Source of the DNA: Adiantum capillus-veneris
Lineage: Eukaryota; Streptophyta; Polypodiopsida; Polypodiales; Pteridaceae
Direction of reading: 5' to 3'
Assembly (NCBI GenBank): GCA_014529385.2
Contig: CM043963.1
Coordinates: forward strand, 97,602,412 to 97,666,411
Length of the DNA: 64,000 nt
The position numbers were made by a program, and so were the translations under genes. The notes below the pieces were generated by a model that ran no database searches, was not told the DNA's origin, and was given only the letters and a program-made list of their open reading frames with translations. Of the stretch, positions 23,129 to 34,363 are shown piece by piece (within the stretch, counting starts at the first letter, position 1; each line of letters starts with the position of its first letter).

Positions 23129-24479
23129 AGATCATACCCCCCAAGCTAGCCCCCTTCTTGCTTTAGGCGACCCCCGCTTGTAGCTCATGCTTGAATCTCA
23201 TTGGACCCCTTAGAAGGCCAACCAATAGGCTTTAGGCACACCATGAGGGATGAGGAGTAGCTTGACAAGTGTCCTATTTGCCTTCTTGGTACCAAGCTTG
23301 CCTTGTGTGAGGGTGTGTGCTCTCTCTCTAGTCCCCTCTTGTAGGGTTCGCCCCTTCCTTGTAGGGACCTTTTTGACTTTGTGGATCACCTTACCCTCAA
23401 GAACCTTAGTCAACAAGCATGACAAAGCACGTCAAGCTTGGGTAGTGTTCCCACAAGCACCTCAAGCTCTCTAGTCGGCAAGCACGACAAGCACCTCAAG
23501 CATCTTAGACAAGCATGACAAGCACCTCAAGCACCTTAATCAAGAAGGAGTTTTTTTTTGTCTCTTCCATGAAGAGATGTAGCTATTGTCTGCATTCCAA
23601 AAGAGGTTGCTCCATTGGTTGCAATTGCGAGAGGTGCAACATACCCAATCTCCATTTCACTATACACAAAAATCACAATTGTTGCAAAGGGGAAGAATGA
23701 AAGCCCAAATAGAAGGGACACTTATTATTTTTTCCATAGTAAAAGCTTAAGATAACAAATGCCTCTCCTTGAATAGTACCTTTCTATTATATTATATACT
23801 AAGTATAGACCCTCTTTCATAACATGCCTCCAAAATGACTAAAGATAAAAAGATAAACTTTATCTCTTTCACTTTGATGTGCATGAATCTATTGAAATTT
23901 TTCTAGATAGTGGATTATTTTTTGACAATTAATGAATAGAACTCAAGCTTTATATTTAATAATTGAACAAACTTACAATAAGATAAAACCTTTCTTTCTT
24001 ACGTAATCAAGTACTTCTTCTTTAAAGAAGGTTTCAAAATTGGAAAAGAGGGTTTAGCATTTTAAAATTCTCAATCTTTTCAACACCCACAATTTTTTTT
24101 AGAACATAAATTCTACTAACAACCTCAGAGATAGAATAGAAGCCTAACTCCGAATTTAGGTAGTAGGTATTTGAGTATCCCAACAATACTTAGATCTAGA
24201 AGGTGTAGCTTACAAAACCATCAAGAGGGGCCATCCTGAATCCTCACAAACACTTGGTGTTGCATCTAGTCATAGTTGTGCAATCAATGGCTTCTTTGAT
24301 ACTAACACCGAGAAAGAGGCCTTGAAAAATACTTTGATAAAAGCCCGCTTTCTCCTTCTGAGAGTAACCGATCATAATGTGATTGAAAACTATCTCCATT
24401 TCTTCTTCTATGCATTGAGCAAAAATCCTACATGCTATATTGCCACCGAGGGGAAAACAAAAGATAGTGTAATTCAATG
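21621..24479. other. AT-rich DNA with no supported gene
   Basis: Two short stretches look faintly protein-coding: minus strand about 22215-22000 (EDDQEQGEEVTVKELGGCTL, then LEVDDFPPTRQRR) and plus strand 22590-22850 (EPIPPPVAICIIDYPIKRDL). Neither has a recognisable family or a usable frame. A (TG)n run lies at 23097-23127, and CACCTCAAGC/AAGCACGACAAG-like short repeats occur at 23440-23540. From about 23700 the sequence becomes strongly AT-rich. Confidence 0.35.
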
Positions 24480-25680
24480 TGTAGTTGCTCTATAACCTTT
24501 CCAAAAGAGTTATTCTTTACTAAAGAAAACATTTGACATTAGAAGCCCTCCTTAGAGAATTGGAATAACCTTTTTGACCTTGATCGTGTGTGCATACCCT
24601 TTTGGGTATAACTAAGCTCATGAAATTGGCATAACCTTGCTATTAGCCAAAAGTGGTAACATGGTTACTCCAATTCTCTTTAGAGTACTAGATTTTAATT
24701 GAAGATTTATCCCCTAGAATCAATGGATCTTTGAAGCTAGATCGGTTATCCTAGTTCTCATCTATAGTATAAGATTTAAATAGGTCTCGTCAAGTAGATA
24801 TTGATATTTAAGGTTTGTAAGTACTGGTAACCCAAGAAAACTAGATCGGTTATCCTAGTTCTCATCTATAGTATAAGATTTAAATAGGTCTCGTCAAGTA
24901 GATATTGATATTTAAGGTTTGCAAGTACTGGTAACCCAAGAAAACTAGGAGAAAATTTCTTGCCCTAGACATGGCTCTAGACTCTTTTGGGTATAAGTAA
25001 GCACTTAAATTGCCAAAGACTTTCTAATAGCCAAGGCTTAAGACTTATATCATAGAATACCAAATTTTGAGCTTAAGACTTATATCATAGAATACCAAAT
25101 TCTCTCTAGAATACCAAATTTTGAGCTTAAGACTTATATCATAGACTTGATGGGTATTTAAAGCCTCTTGGGATTGTTTTCTCTTCCTATGAATTTTTTT
25201 TAACCTTATCCATGGCTGCAATACCCTTTGGGTATAAGTGAACTTGCCATAACCAAAGCTACTATTAGCCAAAGGTGGTAGGCTAGTTAGTTCAATTCTC
25301 GCTAGACTTAGACTTATCCCATGAACCCAATAAATCTTTGAGACCTCTTGGGATTGTTCATATGATACTTAAAAAACCTTTTTTTTTTTTTTAAAGTTTA
25401 AGTGAAGATAAGATATTGTTAAGATAAGTGAAGATATTGTTTGGGTGAGAGAAAGCACAAAAAACAAGCATAATCTTTCTATTATCCAAAGATTAAATTG
25501 GTAAATCTTTGAGATCTTTTGGATTTGAGTAAGAACACAAAAAAAGGGATAGCCTTTTGATAACCCAAAGTTGGTAGGTTTGCTACTCCAGTTCCCTTTT
25601 AAGTGTTCTATTTTACTGCAATAATATTCCCATGCAGGATCATTGAGGACCCTTGGGATAGTATCTACGATGCAAAAAAA
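24480..25680. repeat. Degenerate dispersed repeat array
   Basis: Units share the phrases GGTTACTCCAATTCTCT, TAGAGTATTAG, AAGACTTATCCCATG, ATCTTTGAGACCTCTTGGGA and CCTACGATGC, in that order, with a spacing of roughly 200-300 bases. The same phrases return at 51180-51440, 53560-55470 and 56060-56530, and once inside the CACTA element (44280-44420). The array is interrupted here by the LINE/gypsy nest and resumes at 51180. No protein frame is seen. Confidence 0.7.
24737..24944. repeat. Recent tandem duplication of 104 bp
   Basis: CTAGATCGGTTATCCTAGTT begins at 24737 and again at 24841. The two 104-bp copies differ by about one base (GTTTGTAAG versus GTTTGCAAG). It lies inside the dispersed repeat array. 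Confidence 0.92.
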
Positions 25681-25682
25681 TC

Positions 25683-26312
25683 ATTTTTTTTTTTTGCAAA
25701 ACTCACAATTCTGAGTGGATAGTATTAAGAACATCAGAATCAGAAATATACACCAACCTCGAGCTCAGGCCGAGCCTTGAGGGTGAAAGGATTACAAGTT
25801 TTCTGCTTGACAAAGAAACCACAACTACTCCTACGCTTTACTTATTACAAGATGTCATCATGACATGTATTATTCTAGACCAGTCCTCTGAGCCTTGTTT
25901 GCCTCTGATCATGTGGATCGTCACTCTGCTCTCTTGTATGATTTCACAAAAGCTTGCCACAGCCAGATCCCCCTCAAACACGTGGCGGTTCCTTGCTTGC
26001 CAAATATGGTGACAAAAGTAGTACCTGATTATTGAGTGCAGACAAGAAGAGCAGGACTTCCCAACCTGTTACTACCAAAGAACAGATTAGTCTTGAAAAA
26101 CTTAATTTGCCATGTCCTTTGAATCCACTTGCATATTTTCTAGCCATGCCACTGATTGCCTGGCATTCCATGAAAAGGTGGGCTAGGTCTTCACTAGCTA
26201 TTCTGCACCCCAAGCAACGATCGGACCCGATTCCTCTTTCTTGTATCTTTACACCCGTCGGCAGAGCACCCCACATCACTTTCCACAGAAATATCTTCAT
26301 ATACTGAGGCCA
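25683..26312 (-). pseudogene. LINE 3' part with zf-RVT domain
   Basis: On the minus strand a frame reads MKIFLWKVMWGALPTG, then DRCLGCRIASEDLAHLFMEC. This is the zinc-binding region found downstream of reverse transcriptase in plant LINE polyproteins (C-x2-C ... H-x4-C). The 3' end runs to an A-tract, seen as the T-run at about 25683-25696. The frame is cut at 26312 by the gypsy element and resumes at 51068. The target-site bases ATGCAAAAAAAT left of the A-tract resemble ATGCAAAATAAAAAAAT beyond the other end, a likely degenerate target duplication. Confidence 0.8.
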
Positions 26313-26905
26313 TGTGTGTGTATGTCGCACGTGTCAATGCAAGGAACTTGCCGATACACCGTGTGCGAGCCACAAATGGCTCCAAGCACACAACAAGCCT
26401 AAACTAGTAAGCTCAAAGAAGGCGATGGTGTGTCACTCACCACTCTATGCTTGCTTCGTGGAGGATTCCTCGCCGCGAAGAAGAAGGAGCCGCCGCTTCG
26501 CCGTGCTCAACCGCTTCGCCACCGCCGTGCCGTCGTCGCTATGCTCGATCGCACTCTCTCTCTCTCTCTCACGTATACACACACACACAAGGAGATGAAG
26601 AAGAAGAAGATGGAGATGGAGCAAGAGCACTCTTCTATTTCTCAAATGAGAGAATGAGTGAATTTTAGGTTTAGTTGACTTTTATATGAGCTCGCCCCAT
26701 TCACACTTGGGCGCCCATGCTTAGCCAACTAATCCCTTAAATGTTCCAGTTAGAGTGCGCCTCTCATCGGCGATCACTCTTACCCTTTTGCTATTGGACC
26801 GACAAGCTCGGTACCTGACTCTACCAAATAAATAATACAATGTCCGCCGTAGGTTACAACGTCTGTCGTAGATGATAGGGTGTCCGTGAGCCGTGAGGGT
26901 TAACA
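26313..26905 (-). repeat. Gypsy 3' LTR
   Basis: On the minus strand it starts TGTTAACCCTCACGG and ends in a CA, matching the copy at 50462-51067 along its length with scattered differences and small indels. It contains a short (TC)n(AC)n stretch. Arg/Ser-rich open frames inside it are artefacts. Confidence 0.93.
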
Positions 26906-26920
26906 TGCCCCCCTTCCTGA
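26906..26920 (-). other. Gypsy polypurine tract
   Basis: Minus-strand TCAGGAAGGGGGGCA directly abuts the 3' LTR start, the place where plus-strand DNA synthesis is primed. Confidence 0.85.
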
Positions 26921-27371
26921 TGTAGATTCCGTCCTCGGAAGCTATTGAGTTGAAGCTCGTTCGTCGAGGTGGAAGAGCATTTGAGATGAATGTCCTTAGC
27001 CTTCTTCAGTCACTACAAAGTCAAACAACATTGGCATAATAATTGCATACTCATAAGCAATTAAAAAGCATATGCAGTTTTAGGCAGACAAATTGATTGG
27101 TAACAGAATTTTAAACAATTTGTCAGCAATAAACATTAAATTGCAGTATAATCAAATGCATAAATAGATGTAAAGCTAAAAAATTAAACAAGTCTGGGGT
27201 CGCTAATTTAACGATCAAAAGGCACTAGAGATGGACTATTAATACCATGGGTAAGCTTCTTAATTTTCTCTGGTCAATTCAGTTGTTTAATCGCGAGAGC
27301 CAAGTATTTCATGTTCGAGGGCTAACTAGAGGCTATACCTAGAAGACCTTGTAGTTAAGCTACGATAAAAG
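26921..27371 (-). other. Gypsy 3' untranslated region, distal part
   Basis: AT-rich sequence between the copia insertion site and the polypurine tract. No protein frame is seen. The last five bases, AAAAG, are one half of the copia target duplication. Confidence 0.7.
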
Positions 27372-27652
27372 TGTTGAAGATGATGAAACAGGAAACAGAA
27401 GGAAGACAGCAACTCAGAGTAGGAAGAAGATGGAGAAGGAGAAGGCACAGAGCTTGCATACGAGATCTCTGTAGTCTCTCTCTCTCTGTATTAGAATAAT
27501 AGAGTATGTACAAACTCAGAGCTACAAAGCTTATATGAAACCCTAAGAGATAAGGTGTCCTTTCACACCAGATGTCCAGGGGGAAAAATCCAATGGGAGA
27601 AAAGTGTCCCTGGTGAAGCGCGTATACACACTAACACTACTATATGTCTACA
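27372..27652 (-). repeat. Copia 3' LTR
   Basis: 281-bp LTR adjoining the polypurine tract. It contains a short CT repeat that is three units shorter than in the 5' LTR. Confidence 0.95.
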
Positions 27653-27668
27653 AATCCCCCCTGTAGTG
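27653..27668 (-). other. Copia polypurine tract
   Basis: Minus-strand ACAGGGGGGATT directly precedes the 3' LTR, the priming site for plus-strand synthesis. Confidence 0.85.
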
Positions 27669-27699
27669 ATAGTGTGAATCCGTACAAGGTAGCAGATCA

Positions 27700-29276
27700 T
27701 CATGTGTATGAGAGTAAGCCCAAAGCTTTTCGGAAAGCTTCAAAATTTTCTCGTGATAACGCCTTCGTAAATAGATCTGCAATGTTATCCTGTGTAGGAT
27801 AGTAAGTTAGTGTGATCTCCCCTGCATGTAGCGTTTCCCTGACATAGTGGTAGTGAACCTCTATGTGCTTTGTTCTTGCATGAAATACTGGATTCCTTGC
27901 AACTGCCATAGCACTCTGACTGTCAGTGAAAATGGTAGTGGGTGCCTGTTGACACTCACAAAGATCTGCCAATAACCCGCGTATCCATACACAATCAACT
28001 GTTGCCGTGTACTCAGCTTCACAAGTTGATGTAGCCACTGTGGGTTGCTTCTTACTTAGCCAAGATATACATGCATTTCCCAAGAAAAAACAATTGCCAC
28101 TTGTGGAATGTCGTGTGTCAAAATCACCAGCCCAATCTGAATCGCTGTAACCAAGAAGCTGCATAGAACTATGCCTGTTGACACTCACAAAGATTTGCCA
28201 ATAACCTGCGTATCCATACACAATCAACTGTTGCCGTGAAAGCTGCCCTGTACTCAGCTTCACAAGTTGATGTAGCCAATGTGGGTTGCTTCTTACTTAG
28301 CCAAGATATACATGCATTTCCCAAGAAAAAACAATTGCCACTTGTGGAATGTCGTGTGTTAAAATCACCAGCCCAATCTAAATCGCTGTAACCAAGAAGT
28401 TGCATAGAACTGTGCTTTGCATATATATCCCCCCTTGGAAAGAACATGGAAAGATTAGGGGTACCTGAAAGGTAACGAAGTATGCGCTTCACAGCCTGCC
28501 AATGATGCATACCTGGGCTGTGCATAAATCTGCTTGCTTGTGAAACCCCAAATTGAATGTCTGGACGAGTGTTGCCTGCCAAATATATCAAGCAACCAAC
28601 CACTGCTGCATAAGTATGTACATCAAAAGGTTCTCCAGCATCGTGCATGCTCAACTTTGATCCAGTTTCTACGGGTGTAGAGATTGGTTTACAATTTTGC
28701 ATACCAAACTTGTCCAAAATTTTATGCAAATATTTTGCCTACAACATGTATATGTCATCCTCTGATTGCACAAACTGAATACCCAAGTAATAATGTAGTG
28801 AACCAAGATCAGACATCTCAAAGGTTTTTCTCAAAGCATCTTTAAACGCTTTCATCTGCAGTATTGCCTGTAAGAAGCATATCATCCAAATAAAGTGTTA
28901 GCATAATGAGAACTCCATCTCTCTTTTTGACATACAAAGTACTTTTTGTTGGACTATTTTGAAATCCTTGGCCAATCAAATAAGCATGTATCTTCTCATA
29001 CCATGCTCTTGGAGCCTGTTTGAGACCATACAAAGCTTTACGCAATCTACATACCTTTTGCTCTTGACCTTTTACAACAAAACCACTTGGTTGACTTACA
29101 TAAACTTCTTCCTGCAAATCATCATTCAAAAAAGCAGTTTTGATATCCAACTGATGCACTTTCCAACCATGATGAGCAGCAATTGCAACTAGTGATCTAA
29201 TTGTGGACGCACGAGAAGTAGGAGCAAAGGTTTCATCATAATCTATGGCTTTCTGTTGCGCATAGCCTTTTGCCAC
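27700..29276 (-). pseudogene. Copia reverse transcriptase and RNase H
   Basis: The RT N-terminal half (29276-28842) has VHQLDIKTAFLNDDLQEEVY, YGLKQAPRAWY and the catalytic LYLDDMLL, a variant of YVDDM. A one-base shift near 28855 moves the reading to the frame of 28729-28169, which holds AGNTRPDIQFGVSQ and the RNase H start (SDLDWAGDFNTRHSTSG). A TAG lies near 28740. RNase H is then repeated: a second, partly overlapping copy reads SDSDWAGDF, then [15 protein letters not shown] and [12 protein letters not shown], and ends ALGLLSYT before the polypurine tract. Confidence 0.92.
27943..28414 (-). repeat. Internal tandem duplication in the RNase H domain
   Basis: TGCCTGTTGACACTCACAAA begins at 27943 and again at 28172. 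The units are about 229 and 242 bp, the left one lacking a 12-base block (AAAGCTGCCCTG) present in the right one. They differ at few positions, so the duplication is young or arose shortly before or at insertion. It doubles the first half of RNase H. Confidence 0.92.
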
Positions 29277-29320
29277 AAGCCTTGCTTTGTACCTGTCAAC
29301 AGAACCATCTTGTTTCTCTT

Positions 29321-30481
29321 TTACCTTAAAAACCCACTTTGTACCAATAGGTTTTTACCTGTAGGCAAGTCCACTAGATCCCATGTATGCAAGTCCACTA
29401 GATCCCATGTATGATTCTTATGAATAGAATCAATTTCTTGCTGCATAGCATCTTTCCACTGAACACACTCTAAAGCTTGTTCAAATGAATCAGGCTCATC
29501 TGCATCACAAAGAGTGCTAAAGCAAGCCAAATCTACTTGCTCTCTACCAAAAGTAGTACCAGCACGTGTTTTTCGTGGCAACGCTGCATCCAACTTGCTA
29601 TCTTGCAAAGTTTTTTGCACCCATTTAGGCAAGGTTCTTTCTTCCCTGAGAACTTCTTGGTCTTCACGCACAATTTCCTCTATATCATAAGGTGTCACAT
29701 GCTGATTAAAAGATTGATCAAGATTATCAACCTGTTGTGATTCTTGATTCTCCACAAAAGAAGGAAGCAAACCTTCAAATACATCATGTGTCTGCATATG
29801 AGGTACATCAAAAGAAACCATAGGTTGAGAAGTAGTTTCTGCAAAAATTACATCACGACTTTCAAAAATCTTGTTTGTAGCACGATTGTAAAGTCTATAA
29901 CCTTTACTTCCACTACTGTACCCCACAAATATACATTTGATTGCCTTATCATCAAGCTTCCCACGTAACTGCTGAGGGATGTGAACATAAGCAAGACAAC
30001 CAAAAACACGAAGATAACTGACTGAAGGTTTTCTGTCATACCAAGCTTCATATGGAGTAATGGTCTTCAAGGCACGAGTAGGACACCTGTTCAAAACATG
30101 TGCTGCACAAGCAATTGCCTCCATCCATAGCTTATGAGGCAAACTCTTAGCCTTGAGCATACATCTAGCTGTCTCCATTAAAGACCTGTTCTTCCTTTCT
30201 GCAACACCATTCTGTTGTGGTGTGTATGGCATAGTGCATTGGTGTTTAATGCCTTTCGTTCCCAAAAAATCCTTAAATGCACCTGACATGTATTCACCTC
30301 CTCGATCGGTACGAAGAGTCTGTACTTTGCAACCTGTTTCATTTTCAACCATGGCGACATAATGTTGAAAAACTGCAAACACATCTGACTTTGCTTTGAG
30401 TGGATACACCCAACAAAACCTGGAAAAGTCATCAATGAAGGTCACAAAATAAAGGCTGTTTCCTATAGATGGCGTCCTCAT
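29321..30481 (-). pseudogene. Copia integrase
   Basis: The frame contains the rve core with catalytic acidic residues in FIDDFSRFCWVYPLK, TDRGGEYMS and QQNGVAERKNR (D, D, E). It continues to a YEAWYDRKPSVSYLRVFGC block and the linker before RT (DSFEQALECVQWKDAMQQEI). Near its end a 24-base duplication repeats HTWDLVDL, and a frameshift near 29350 separates it from RT. Two TAG stops at about 30542 and 30507 cut it from the zinc-binding and protease part upstream. Confidence 0.93.
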
Positions 30482-30541
30482 AGGACCACATACATCACTG
30501 TGTACAAGCTACAACTTTCGTGTCCCTCTAACTGAACCATC

Positions 30542-31459
30542 CTACGAAAATGCAAATCTGTGCATCTTTCCAAGAACGCAATCTTCACATACATGTCTTG
30601 GTGGCATCTCCAATAAAGACAAATCATGCACCATATTATGACGTTGTAAAGTCATCAAACTGCCATAACTAACATGCCCAAATCTAGCATGCCACAACTC
30701 AGCATCCTGCATGGCGTGAGTCTTTGTTTCTGCAATACATACCTGAATCTGCTTTTCATAACGATCTAGCACAAATAGTCCATTTTCCAGCGTACCTGTA
30801 GTGATAAGATAATAACCATTCTCTCGATCTCGTACAACACATCTGTCATCCTCAAAAATGACCCGAAGACCATTTTTTGCAAGAGAGGATACAAACAAAA
30901 AATTCATCTTGATCCCTGGAACATATAAGACATCTGGCAAGCATAAATCTGAACCATCTGAAATGGTAATCAAAATATTACCAACGCCTTTGATTGGATA
31001 AGAAGCATTATTTGCACATGCCACCTTCTTTCCTGCTGGAGCTGCATCCAATGAACAAAACAAATCCTTCCTTGAAGTAATATGCCTAGATGCACCACTA
31101 TCAAAGTACCAAATCATTTGTGTCTCGTCAACACTGTAAGCAAAAAAATCTGAATATACTAAGAAAGCATAAGAATCCTGCACAAAGTTTGCAGACTCTT
31201 CTTTAGCTGTAGAAGAATCACCAGAAGCTGAAACAACCAAACTTGACTCTTTCTTCTTTTCTTTAGCAATTCGCTTTTTACACTCACTAATGTAGTGACC
31301 AGGTTTCTTGCAGTAGTGACATTTACCTTTCTTCTTAGACTTGTCGGAATCACCTTTAGACTTCTCTGAAGACTGTCCTGCACCAGACTTGTAGTGATGA
31401 GCACTCTCTTTACCCTTGTTTTTGTTCTGTACAACAAGAGCATGATCCATACCATCCAC
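30542..31459 (-). pseudogene. Copia zinc knuckle, protease and gag-pre-integrase
   Basis: A CCHC knuckle, CHYCKKPGHYISEC, lies in a lysine-rich segment. It is followed by the protease active site WYFDSGASRHIT, a DVLYVPGIKMNFLFVSSLAK block typical of the protease/gag-pre-integrase junction, and ELWHARFGHVSYGSL with CEDCVLGKMHR, the integrase zinc-binding HHCC region. The frame stays open for 305 codons. Confidence 0.93.
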
Positions 31460-31492
31460 CTGTAAAGACTTGTTCTTACGTGATTGATCCTC

Positions 31493-32125
31493 CTACAATA
31501 GCAAAGCCACTAACTCTTCAAAATGAAGAGGCTCAGGATTAGCTCGCAAAGACAAAGTCAAAGTCTGAAAAGTCAAATAAGATGGTGGTAGTGAATTGAG
31601 TGTTTTGGAAACCAAGTCCTTCTCTGGAATCACTTCATCAATGCTAAGCAATTGCTCTTTAAGATCCCTGATTTTTGTAAGATGCTCGACGATATCGTCA
31701 CCTTCGTCCATCTGTATTTTGTCAAGTTGTTTCCTCAAAAACTATATTCTGGCAGCGTTTCTTCCTCCAAACATAGCTTGCAGAGTGTTCCAAGCATCCT
31801 CAGAAGTTCTGCAAGATCTGATATGTGGTGTGATTGTCCTCTTTATGGTTAAGGCAATCACAGCCATAGCTTGTGCATCTTTAGTATCCCATCTCTTTTG
31901 CTCTGGAGTGACTTGTGAGGGTCCTGCACCAACAGCTGCACCACGACCAAGCGTGGCAGGTGCAATGCTACCTGGAAGAACTTCATCTCCAGATACATAA
32001 TCCCACAATCCTTTACCAACCAAAACATTTTTGGCCATAAAAGACCAAAGAGAATAGTTGGTACCATCCAATTTGTCTTCGGATGTAAACGCACCAAAAA
32101 TCTCTTTCTCCGTAGATTGAGCCAT
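31493..32125 (-). pseudogene. Copia gag
   Basis: The likely start is ATG at 32125 (MAQSTEKEIFGAF). LDGTNYSLWSFMAKNVL and EDAWNTLQAMF are typical of the copia gag domain (UBN2/DUF4219 family). After an in-frame TAG at 31742-31744 the same frame continues through RKQLDKIQMDEGDDIVEHL to KTLNSLPPSY. A second in-frame TAG at 31493-31495 separates it from the zinc-knuckle part. Confidence 0.92.
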
Positions 32126-32480
32126 ATTGTAGATGCACACAAGAAAGCAAAAGAACCTCCAAGAGATTCACAAATCTCCTCTCCAATCCAAGCAAAACTC
32201 TACACAAAATCTCAGCACAAAGCTAAGACAAGATGCTTCCTAAAAGAACTGTTTACTTGAAGAAAATCTGTCAAAAAGCACACCCTCTTGATCTAAACGT
32301 CTCCGAAAAGTAACTTCTGCTACGCTGCTCAGAACAAAATTTTGAGGGCTCGAACGGCTTCAAAAGGGGAGTAAAACTTCAGGTCACCTACTCAGAATAC
32401 TCTCGGAACGTCGAGGATGCTCCCACGAGCAAATTTTCCGAAAACTGCCTGAAGCAAGTAGAGGCTCTGAAAATCACCTT

Positions 32481-32493
32481 GCTCTGATACCAA
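32481..32493 (-). other. Copia primer-binding site (tRNA-iMet)
   Basis: Minus-strand TTGGTATCAGAGC follows the 5' LTR after one base and matches the 3' end of plant initiator tRNA-Met. Confidence 0.9.
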
Positions 32494-32494
32494 T

Positions 32495-32781
32495 TGTTGA
32501 AGATGATGAAACAGGAAACAGAAGGAAGACAGCAACTCAGAGTAGGAAGAAGATGGAGAAGGAGAAGACACAGAGCTTGCGTACGAGATCTCTGTAGTCT
32601 CTCTCTCTCTCTCTCTGTATTAGAATAATAGAGTATGTACAAACTCAGAGCTACAAAGTTTATATGAAACCCTAAGAGATAAGGTGTCCTTTCACACCAG
32701 ATGTCCAGGGAGAAAAACCTAGTGGGAGAAAAGTGCCTCTGGTGAAGCGCGTATACACACTAACACTACTACATGTCTACA
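32495..32781 (-). repeat. Copia 5' LTR
   Basis: 287-bp LTR adjoining the primer-binding site; partner of the LTR at 27372-27652. Confidence 0.95.
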
Positions 32782-32786
32782 AAAAG

Positions 32787-33693
32787 GAATTTCTCATGAA
32801 ATCATCGCTTGACTGATTACCTTTTTTTTAACCCCCCAAAGTCTTTTCACAGTGATTCAATTTTGATGTGTGTGCTTATTTTATATGCCTTTGGTTTTTT
32901 AATTTTCAAGGAAAAGCGCCCACACTGGGAACCTCTAGGGCTCTAGTACCATAGGCGATACATGTGAGTGAAGTACCCAATCAAGCTGAATTTCTCTTCT
33001 AGCTTAAGATTTTACATTGTGGCACTTTGATTTTTTGTTTGTTCATTTTCAGCATTTTAATTTTGTAACTTTGGGGGGTCATATAACACTGATACACCTC
33101 CCTAGGCTCATCACACAAATAAACTCCCTTTATAATACTTAAGCTAAAGGTCAATAGGATCAAGCCCACTAGAAAGCCCTAGTACATTTCACACAATGAT
33201 GCTTAAATCAAATTAAGAACCTAAGTAACCATTGATTATTAGGAAGGCATTCCCCATGGTATTAAGAGAAGATCTCTAACACCTAACTTGGTCAAACTAG
33301 CTTAGTCGGACTGCTTGATTTTTAAATCTAGACAAGTGATTATGACAAAAAAATCATTGAATTTAATGTTTGGTACTAAGCAAATGCGCTGAATATTATG
33401 CCACCAATCACAATCAAGGCAGACAAATATGGATGCAAAAAGATAAGGGGCAATGCTTATGGACAAGAAACACCTGTTTGTGTCGATGGTCGCGCTTGAT
33501 TTGAAGTGTGAATGCGAGAAAGCTCCCATGAAGGTCCAAATCCTAACAACAGCAACACGTTCCTGTACACACTAAGAAACACAAAGAATACCTCTAGGAG
33601 GCACATCAGTGGGAAAAGGTACCAACACTTATTGAACACAACAAAAAAAACATAAGGAACCCTAACCTAATTATTTTCACTCCCCCTAGAGAG
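32787..33693 (-). other. Gypsy 3' untranslated region, proximal part
   Basis: AT-rich stretch between the accessory frame and the copia insertion. Short frames here have no support. Confidence 0.6.
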
Positions 33694-34116
33694 TCAAGGG
33701 AATAGGATATTGTAGAGATTGGGAGGAAACCCTAAGGCTAAACCCCTATCCTCGTCGTCGAGATAAACAAAGTCATCATCCATGAGACCATATGTGCCAT
33801 CCGTGTAGTCATGTAAATCCTCTTCTTCATCATAGGTACCTATGTTTACTAAGAAGGTCACTAGACGCCTATAGTCATCTTGGTCAAAAGGATAGGCTTG
33901 TGCAATGGGAGAAACGCTCTCTACTAAGTATGGATGAGTCGTGGTCAAGAGACGTATCAGCCACTCTAACTCCTCAAAATTCCTCTCACATGCTAGCGTA
34001 CCTACCAAATCCCATTCACATGCAAGCACCGGAAAGACCATGTGAAACATTTGTGAAAAGTAACGAGGGTACCTCTCACCCAAGGCATGAGTGGATGACT
34101 CTAGCGTACTAGCCAT
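33694..34116 (-). CDS. Uninterrupted 140-aa accessory ORF of the gypsy element
   Basis: A separate frame, out of phase with pol, starts at an ATG (MASTLESSTH) about 250 bases after the pol stop. It runs 140 codons without a stop, although every other frame of this element is broken. The protein has a hydrophobic first half (YFSQMFHMVFPVLACEWDLV, EELEWLIRLL) and a very acidic second half (YDEEEDLHDYTDG, DDDFVYLDDEDRG). No signal peptide, zinc motif or known domain is recognised. It could be an extra element gene or a captured host fragment. Position and strand tie it to the retrotransposon, since it lies upstream of the 3' LTR. Confidence 0.5.
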   Translation of the reverse strand: MASTLESSTHALGERYPRYFSQMFHMVFPVLACEWDLVGTLACERNFEELEWLIRLLTTTHPYLVESVSPIAQAYPFDQDDYRRLVTFLVNIGTYDEEEDLHDYTDGTYGLMDDDFVYLDDEDRGLALGFPPNLYNILFP

Positions 34117-34363
34117 ATCCGTACATGCAAATAGATGATGGTTAGAGTGCAAATATTACAAGGGTCGTGTTCTTGTGCATAATGTGTTTTTATGATTTTG
34201 TGTTATGGCTCTTGCTCTTTTACTTTTTTATCTTGTTTTTGTGAGTATAAGGCTTTATATGTACATTCCCTAAGATTGGAGATTAAGAGGTCAGGGAGAA
34301 AGGTTGAGAGGGAAGCAAGTGAATGATGGATGTCAACAAACACTCCCCCCTTCCTTGGGTAGA

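Larger units (their letters stand above)
27372..32781 (-). mobile_element. Full-length Ty1/copia retrotransposon inserted in the gypsy 3' region
   Basis: LTRs of 281 bp (27372-27652) and 287 bp (32495-32781) start TGT and end ACA. The flanking AAAAG (27367-27371 and 32782-32786) is a perfect 5-bp target duplication. The polypurine tract is at 27653-27668, and the primer-binding site for tRNA-iMet is at 32481-32493. The internal frame on the minus strand has the copia order gag, zinc knuckle, protease, integrase, RT, RNase H. It is interrupted by at least five TAG codons, two frameshifts and a 230-bp duplication in RNase H. I count ten LTR differences, all transitions, plus one CT-repeat indel. 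Confidence 0.96.

Noticed and set aside
26430..26668. Open frames of 60-95 codons in the LTR near 26500 and its partner near 50600
   Set aside because: They lie entirely inside LTR sequence, exist on both strands and differ between the two LTRs by frameshifts.
32481..32493. A tRNA gene suggested by GGTATCAGAGC
   Set aside because: It is only the 13-base primer-binding site; no cloverleaf sequence surrounds it.
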